In this document: in pieces, positions 32,991 to 36,748 of the stretch
How the letters are laid out: each line of letters starts with the position of its first letter
Position numbering within the stretch: position 1 is the stretch's first letter
Assembly (NCBI GenBank): GCA_029068505.1
Contig: JAIECN010000091.1
Coordinates: forward strand, 1 to 36,748
DNA from: Alistipes sp.
GTDB taxonomy: Bacteria > Bacteroidota > Bacteroidia > Bacteroidales > Rikenellaceae
Direction: 5' to 3'
Length of the DNA stretch: 36,748 nt
Notes under the pieces: model-generated
What the model was told of the DNA's origin: nothing
Databases searched by the model: none
The model's input: the letters and a program-made list of their open reading frames with translations, nothing else
Translations under genes and position numbers: made by a program

Positions 32991-33635
32991 CTATTTTTCC
33001 ACGGCGGGTTTCGCAGCCGCAGCCGCTTCGCCGGCAGGCTTTCCAGCCGCTTCGTCGGCGGGTTTCTTCTTGCGCACCGACCAGCCGAAATGGCCCAGCG
33101 CCTGCCCCAGAGCGAAATACTGGCCGTGGGAATAGACGATCGGGCAGGCGCGCTCCAGACAGAAGCGCCCCGACTGCGGATCGATATATGAGCTGTCGGC
33201 CTGCACGCCCACCACTTCGGCGATGAACATGTCGTGCGACCCGAGCGGCACCACCTGCTGCACGCGGCACTCGATGTTGACGGGCGACTCCTCGATGATG
33301 GGCGCCGCCACATGCAGCGCCGGAGCAGGCGTCAGACCCATTTCGCGGAACTTGTCGCAGTCGCGGCCCGAACGCACGCCGCACCAGTCCGCGGCGCGGG
33401 CCAGCCGCTCGGTCGTCAGGTTGATGACGAATTCGCCCGTGCGGCGGATGATCCCGTAGGAGTGGCGCTCGGGACGCACCGAGATGTAGCACATCGGAGG
33501 ATCGGAGCACACCGTACCCGTCCAGGCCACGGTCAGCATGTTGTATTCCTCGGGCGCAGCGCCGCAGCTCACCAATACGGCCGGCAGCGGATAGAGCACC
33601 GTACCGGGTTTCCAGGATTCTTTCAGAACAGCCAT
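32991..33635 (-). CDS. Flavin reductase-like FMN-binding protein
   Basis: The 214-residue protein belongs to the flavin reductase/DIM6-NTAB split-barrel family: PLPAVLVSCG, MLTVAWTGTVCSDPPMCYIS, the FVINLTT strand and the VPLGSHDMFIAEVVGV block with its conserved Gly-Ser-His-Asp, which places FMN. Members reduce free flavin or act as NADH-dependent oxidoreductases for unknown electron acceptors; the partner is not encoded nearby. The last 30 residues are an Ala/Pro/Lys/Glu-rich tail (DEAAGKPAGEAAAAAKPAVE) unlike the compact ends of most relatives. It is cytosolic and appears monocistronic, with a -7 box 17 bases before its ATG, and is divergent from xerD. Confidence 0.92.
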   Translation of the reverse strand: MAVLKESWKPGTVLYPLPAVLVSCGAAPEEYNMLTVAWTGTVCSDPPMCYISVRPERHSYGIIRRTGEFVINLTTERLARAADWCGVRSGRDCDKFREMGLTPAPALHVAAPIIEESPVNIECRVQQVVPLGSHDMFIAEVVGVQADSSYIDPQSGRFCLERACPIVYSHGQYFALGQALGHFGWSVRKKKPADEAAGKPAGEAAAAAKPAVEK

Positions 33636-33652
33636 GATTCAGACATTATGGA

Positions 33653-33660
33653 CAAAGGTA
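33653..33660 (-). promoter_or_regulatory. -7 element of the flavin reductase gene
   Basis: TACCTTTG on the minus strand, 17 bases before the ATG at 33635 (predicted leader about 14 bases). No -33 TTG at the usual distance. It lies 12 bases from the opposing xerD box. Confidence 0.55.
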
Positions 33661-33672
33661 GTGAAAATTCGC

Positions 33673-33680
33673 TATATTTG
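33673..33680 (+). promoter_or_regulatory. -7 element abutting the xerD start codon
   Basis: TATATTTG, a perfect TAnnTTTG, ends four bases before the xerD ATG (33685). By the rnpB spacing the transcript would start at about 33684, leaving essentially no leader. No TTTG -33 box is present. Confidence 0.5.
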
Positions 33681-33684
33681 CCCC

Positions 33685-34590
33685 ATGCTTGCCGATTTCA
33701 TCCGCTACATCGAGGCCGAACGCCGTTTTTCGCCCCTCACCGTGCGCAACTACCGCCACGACGTGGAGGAGTTTCTGGCCTGGCTCGGCACCGACGACGC
33801 GCACTTCGATCCGCAGGAAGTCACCACCGCGCAGATCCGCGAATGGATCATCTTCCGCACCGAAGAGGGCAAGATCGGCGCCGCATCGATGAACCGCGAG
33901 CTGTCGTCGCTGCGGGCGTTTTTCCGCTGGCTCCACCGCACGGGCGCCATCGCCAAGGACATCCTGCAGCCGCTCGCCTCGCTCAAGACCTCGCGCCGGC
34001 TTCCGGCCTTCGTGCCCGAAAGCCGCATGTCGGCCATCGTGAACGAGTGCAACTTCGACAGCGAACACTTCATCACGGAGCGCAACTCGCTGATCGTGCT
34101 GCTCTTCTATTCGTGCGGGCTGCGGCTGGCCGAACTCGTGGGCGCCGACCGCGGCGACCTCTCGGACGACTGCACCTCGCTGCGCGTGCGCGGCAAGGGC
34201 GACAAGCAGCGCCTGGTACCCGTCCTCGACGAGGTGCGCGAAAAGATTCTGCACTATCTTTCGATGATCGAGCGGCAAAAAATTTGCAATTGCGAGGAAA
34301 AAGCGCTATTTTTAACACACCGAGGCAAACGCATCGCCCGCAGCACGGTCTACCGCATCGTGCAGGCGGAGTTGGCGCAGGCCGGCGTCCAGGGCAAGAA
34401 AAGCCCCCATGTGCTGCGGCACACTTTCGCAACGCATCTGATGAACGGCGGCGCCGACATGCGCGAAATACAGGAACTCCTGGGCCACGCTTCGCTGCAA
34501 GCCACCCAGGTCTACACGCACAACAGCATTGCCCGGCTCAAGGAAGTCTATGCCAAAGCCCACCCCCGGGAGAAGCAGGGGAACAAGTAA
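33685..34590 (+). CDS. Tyrosine recombinase XerD/XerC
   Basis: The 301-residue protein starts at ATG 33685 (MLADFIRYIEAERRFSPLTV), the normal start of XerC/XerD. The N-terminal SAM-like core-binding domain (about 1-85) is followed by the catalytic domain with Arg147 in CGLRLAEL, the Lys in RGKGDKQRL, HVLRHTFATHL (His-x-x-Arg), LGHASLQATQ (His) and nucleophile Tyr277 in VYTH. All six catalytic residues are present. It resolves chromosome dimers at dif with a partner recombinase before division. Length and neighbours (hpf) indicate the housekeeping enzyme and not a mobile-element integrase. XerC versus XerD is not certain. Probably co-transcribed with hpf 19 bases downstream. Confidence 0.93.
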   Translation: MLADFIRYIEAERRFSPLTVRNYRHDVEEFLAWLGTDDAHFDPQEVTTAQIREWIIFRTEEGKIGAASMNRELSSLRAFFRWLHRTGAIAKDILQPLASLKTSRRLPAFVPESRMSAIVNECNFDSEHFITERNSLIVLLFYSCGLRLAELVGADRGDLSDDCTSLRVRGKGDKQRLVPVLDEVREKILHYLSMIERQKICNCEEKALFLTHRGKRIARSTVYRIVQAELAQAGVQGKKSPHVLRHTFATHLMNGGADMREIQELLGHASLQATQVYTHNSIARLKEVYAKAHPREKQGNK

Positions 34591-34609
34591 AACATTAAAT
34601 ATCAAGGCT

Positions 34610-34906
34610 ATGAACGTGCAGATTCAATCCGTAAAATTCGACGCCGACAAGCGGCTGGTCGAATTCGTGAACGCCAAGATGGCGAAGTTGGACCGTTTTG
34701 CGGAACGCTCGACCGGCGCCGAGGTGATTCTCAAGCTCGATAAAGACCACGAAAAGGGGAACAAGAACGCCACCATCACGCTGCACATGCCCGGCGAAGA
34801 GCTGGTGGCCGCCCACCAGGCCAAGACTTTCGAGGAGGCGGTCGACGAAGCGATCGACGCGCTGAAGCGCCAGTTAGACAAATTCAAGGCGAAAGTCGAG
34901 AAGTAA
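34610..34906 (+). CDS. hpf: Short ribosome hibernation-promoting factor (HPF/YfiA family)
   Basis: From ATG 34610 the product is 98 residues, MNVQIQSVKFDADKRLVEF to KAKVEK. It has the beta-alpha-beta-beta-beta-alpha fold of HPF/RaiA: the first strand with VQIQSVKF, a long helix VNAKMAKLDRFAERS, the LKLDKDHEKGNKNATITL hairpin and a final helix EEAVDEAIDALKRQLDKFK. It is the short form without the C-terminal dimerisation domain. It binds the decoding centre of idle 30S subunits and protects ribosomes in stationary phase. The frame is open further upstream into xerD, but homology starts at this ATG. A palindromic hairpin follows nine bases after the stop. Confidence 0.93.
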   Translation: MNVQIQSVKFDADKRLVEFVNAKMAKLDRFAERSTGAEVILKLDKDHEKGNKNATITLHMPGEELVAAHQAKTFEEAVDEAIDALKRQLDKFKAKVEK

Positions 34907-34914
34907 CCGGACAA

Positions 34915-34942
34915 AACGGCCGCCCTTCGAAGGGCGGCCGTT
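34915..34942. terminator. Bidirectional palindromic hairpin between hpf and the PCMD lipoprotein gene
   Basis: A perfect 28-base palindrome (34915-34942, centre TTCGAA) can form an 11-12 base-pair GC-rich stem. It is followed by TTTTG on the minus strand, so the minus-strand terminator role (for the lipoprotein gene) is the clearer one; the plus side has only a weak T-rich tail. Confidence 0.7.
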
Positions 34943-35012
34943 CCGTTACGACTTCCCGGTCACCGCAGCGCGTCATGTCCGCACGCCGCAAGCCGGTCTT
35001 TGCGAATCTACC

Positions 35013-36593
35013 TTAATATACCCACTCGAAATCGTCGACCGACATCGTGTTGGTCGAGCAGCCGGTCAGATAATCGCCGCGCATGCTCGTAGCACAAGAA
35101 ATCACAAGCGAGTAATTATTCGCCGCGGGTTTCGCTTCGGCCTCGGCATACCATTGCAGCGGGATCACGCATTCGACCCATTCGCTGCTGCTCTCGACGA
35201 TGATCTTTTCGCCATAGGCCAGGATCGGGCCTTCCTCGACGCTTGCCGTCGCTGCCGGGTTCCACATGCCCGTGGGAGCCTGCATGCCCGAAGTCACTTC
35301 ATGCTGCTTCGTCCAGTCGACGATCGCCGCATAAATCTGCGAACGGTCCTGCTTTCCCTGCCAGGTCTCTCCCTCGGGATCGTTGAAACCCGTCTTGTCG
35401 ATCGTCCCCACCTGTGCCTTGTAGCGCACTTTCAGCGCCCGGGGCCGCGCCGTCCACCCATAAGGCTTGCCGAACGCCACCGTGCCGCCCATCCCGGCAA
35501 AGGTGAAATCGCCCGTAAAGAGGTTGCCCGGCGCAAACACCATCCCCAACGCCATGCGGCTCTGAAGCAGCGCCGTACCTTTTTCATCGGGGTTTTCGTA
35601 GCACAGCGGATCGGAGGTTCCCGATTCGGGATTCTCCAAAAAGGGATTGTTGCCGCAATCCCAGAACTGCATTCCCGCAGGGTTGGGATAGGTCAGGTCC
35701 CACGACGAATCGGAGCCTTGATACTCCTTGCCCGACCATCCGGACATGTCGCCGTTGGGGATCGCATCGCCCTGCGCGGTCGCGAACTCGCCCGAAGCCA
35801 GCACCGCCGTACCCGCCACGACCCGGAACTCGTAGGTCGATGCGGCGAAGACACCCGTACCGTCTTTCACCGTACGTATGTTCAGTCCGGCTTCGTTCGT
35901 CCCGGTCTCCCACTCGGGAGCGATCCGGAAAACGCCTTCGCCGGCCGCTGTAGCGGCATTCCAGGTCGCCGTGCCTTTGACCCGATACTGCACTGCGGCC
36001 CCCTGCGGCAGGTTCGCGCTCTTGAGCGTCGCCGTGTTGGCCCACAAGTCGGCATCTTCGGCATAAACCACCGAAACCGACACCGCATTGTACTCGTAGT
36101 GCAACTTCAGCGCGGCGGATACGCTCTGATGCGCTTCGTCGGCGACGGTGAGCACGAAACTATGATCCGACGAGCGTTCGTTCGCCTCGCAGAGCATCCG
36201 CAGCATGGGCATGACGCCCGAAAGGTCGAAATCCAGCTCCGTCTCTCCCTTGACGGCCTCTCCGTAGGGAAATCCGAGCGTCTCGAATCCCTTGATCTGC
36301 GCCGGCGTAGGCTCCGCCAGATCCATTTTGGCAGCCAAGCCGGCCAGGCCCAACGTCTCATCGTCGAGCAGCGGCGAGACGATCTCGATGCTGAAAGCGG
36401 CGATCTTGCCCGGCGCCTCGACCCGCACCACGAGCCGCTCGACGTCGGCCAGCTGCTGCACTTGTGCGATATCGCCGCCCGTCAGCGTCACCGTAGGCGC
36501 CGGCAGGCTGCCGCTGTCATCCTTGTCGTTGCATCCGGCAAAGGCTCCGAAAGCCACGGCCGCCAAGGCAGCCAACCCAATCTGTTTCTTCAT
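35013..36593 (-). CDS. Lipoprotein with C-terminal PCMD domain
   Basis: From ATG 36593 the product is 526 residues with a lipoprotein signal (Cys21 in FGAFAGC) followed by a flexible Asp/Ser-rich stretch. The N-terminal part (about 35-165) and a fibronectin-like middle (about 165-265) have no specific assignment. Residues about 270-526 form the PCMD (putative carbohydrate metabolism, DUF4493-associated) domain: DAIPNGDMSGW, WDCGNNPF, SRMALGM, GTVAFGKPYGWTARPRAL, a middle Asn/Trp-rich core, and a C-terminal NTMSVDDFEWVY. Such proteins are surface lipoproteins of Bacteroidota, probably binding glycans, with no proven enzymatic role. It has a promoter 40-72 bases upstream and appears monocistronic. 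Confidence 0.88.
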   Translation of the reverse strand: MKKQIGLAALAAVAFGAFAGCNDKDDSGSLPAPTVTLTGGDIAQVQQLADVERLVVRVEAPGKIAAFSIEIVSPLLDDETLGLAGLAAKMDLAEPTPAQIKGFETLGFPYGEAVKGETELDFDLSGVMPMLRMLCEANERSSDHSFVLTVADEAHQSVSAALKLHYEYNAVSVSVVYAEDADLWANTATLKSANLPQGAAVQYRVKGTATWNAATAAGEGVFRIAPEWETGTNEAGLNIRTVKDGTGVFAASTYEFRVVAGTAVLASGEFATAQGDAIPNGDMSGWSGKEYQGSDSSWDLTYPNPAGMQFWDCGNNPFLENPESGTSDPLCYENPDEKGTALLQSRMALGMVFAPGNLFTGDFTFAGMGGTVAFGKPYGWTARPRALKVRYKAQVGTIDKTGFNDPEGETWQGKQDRSQIYAAIVDWTKQHEVTSGMQAPTGMWNPAATASVEEGPILAYGEKIIVESSSEWVECVIPLQWYAEAEAKPAANNYSLVISCATSMRGDYLTGCSTNTMSVDDFEWVY

Positions 36594-36633
36594 AATCAAC
36601 ATTTTAAATCATTCATTCTGTTTGTCGACGGAG

Positions 36634-36665
36634 CGAATGTAGCCACATGCCTGCCCAACAACAAA
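36634..36665 (-). promoter_or_regulatory. Promoter of the PCMD lipoprotein gene
   Basis: On the minus strand TTTG (36662-36665), 20-base spacer, TACATTCG (36634-36641; one mismatch to TAnnTTTG). The predicted leader is about 37 bases. Beyond it, 36666-36748 shows nothing recognisable. Confidence 0.55.
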
Positions 36666-36748
36666 TAAATTCAACGAACCCGGCGAATCCCTCAACCGAA
36701 ACAGGAATCAAGCCAACGAACACTTTTCCCGAACGGACACAGCATAAG

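Noticed and set aside
33685..34590. Integrase of a mobile element
   Set aside because: N-terminus, length, complete catalytic set and pairing with hpf fit the housekeeping Xer recombinase; no attachment-site duplication or element genes adjoin it.
1..36748. tRNA genes, CRISPR arrays, insertion sequences, rRNA
   Set aside because: None was recognised by eye: no tRNA-like cloverleaf with the usual TTC arm, no regularly spaced repeats, no transposase with flanking inverted repeats. A tRNAscan or CRISPR search would be needed to exclude them fully.

Overview
The window reads as a chromosomal segment of a GC-rich Bacteroidota, most likely a gut Alistipes-type (Rikenellaceae) organism. The signs are TAnnTTTG-type -7 promoter elements with TTTG/TTG -33 boxes, BACON and PCMD lipoproteins, a Bat (Bacteroides aerotolerance) operon, DUF4492-cydAB, DUF4290, and polysaccharide-degradation genes, all in DNA of roughly 60% GC. 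The genus is an inference from gene content. No tRNA, rRNA, CRISPR array or insertion sequence was seen, and no intergenic gap exceeds 300 bases.

Layout. Positions 1-5.87 kb (minus) hold a pectin/rhamnogalacturonan operon: a single-chain acetylesterase-GH105 fusion, a PL11 rhamnogalacturonan lyase and a GH28 enzyme cut by the window edge. 6.0-6.9 kb is fabI (plus). 7.0-10.0 kb is DUF4492-cydA-cydB, the cytochrome bd oxidase (minus). 10.0-12.2 kb is nhaC plus a phosphoglycolate-phosphatase-like HAD enzyme (plus). 12.2-13.4 kb is an orphan sigma-54 activator with a damaged receiver domain and no DNA-binding domain (minus). 13.3-17.2 kb is DUF4290-recG-DUF3108 (plus). 17.2-20.6 kb is GT2-nth-BACON/S41 protease (minus). 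20.7-25.0 kb holds a UvrD/PcrA helicase and a GH43 lipoprotein (minus). 25.1-30.8 kb is a Bat operon (moxR, DUF58, BatX-like, TPR, two VWA proteins) without an adjacent batD. 30.9-31.4 kb is the RNase P RNA gene with promoter and terminator. 31.4-32.9 kb is a compact three-gene module of unknown, prophage-like character (minus). 33.0-33.6 kb is a flavin reductase, 33.7-34.9 kb is xerD-hpf, and 35.0-36.6 kb is a PCMD lipoprotein.

Points most worth following: (i) the NtrC-family protein lacks the segment between the phospho-acceptor Asp and the switch Ser/Thr, has lost one acidic-pocket Asp, and has no HTH; (ii) the three-gene membrane module beside rnpB has its own strong promoter, a long structured leader and a 10-bp tandem repeat in its last gene; (iii) xerD and the GH43 gene have -7 boxes ending four bases before the ATG, which predicts leaderless mRNAs, with rnpB as an internal ruler for the start site; (iv) the Bat operon is reorganised. 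Most other genes are housekeeping.
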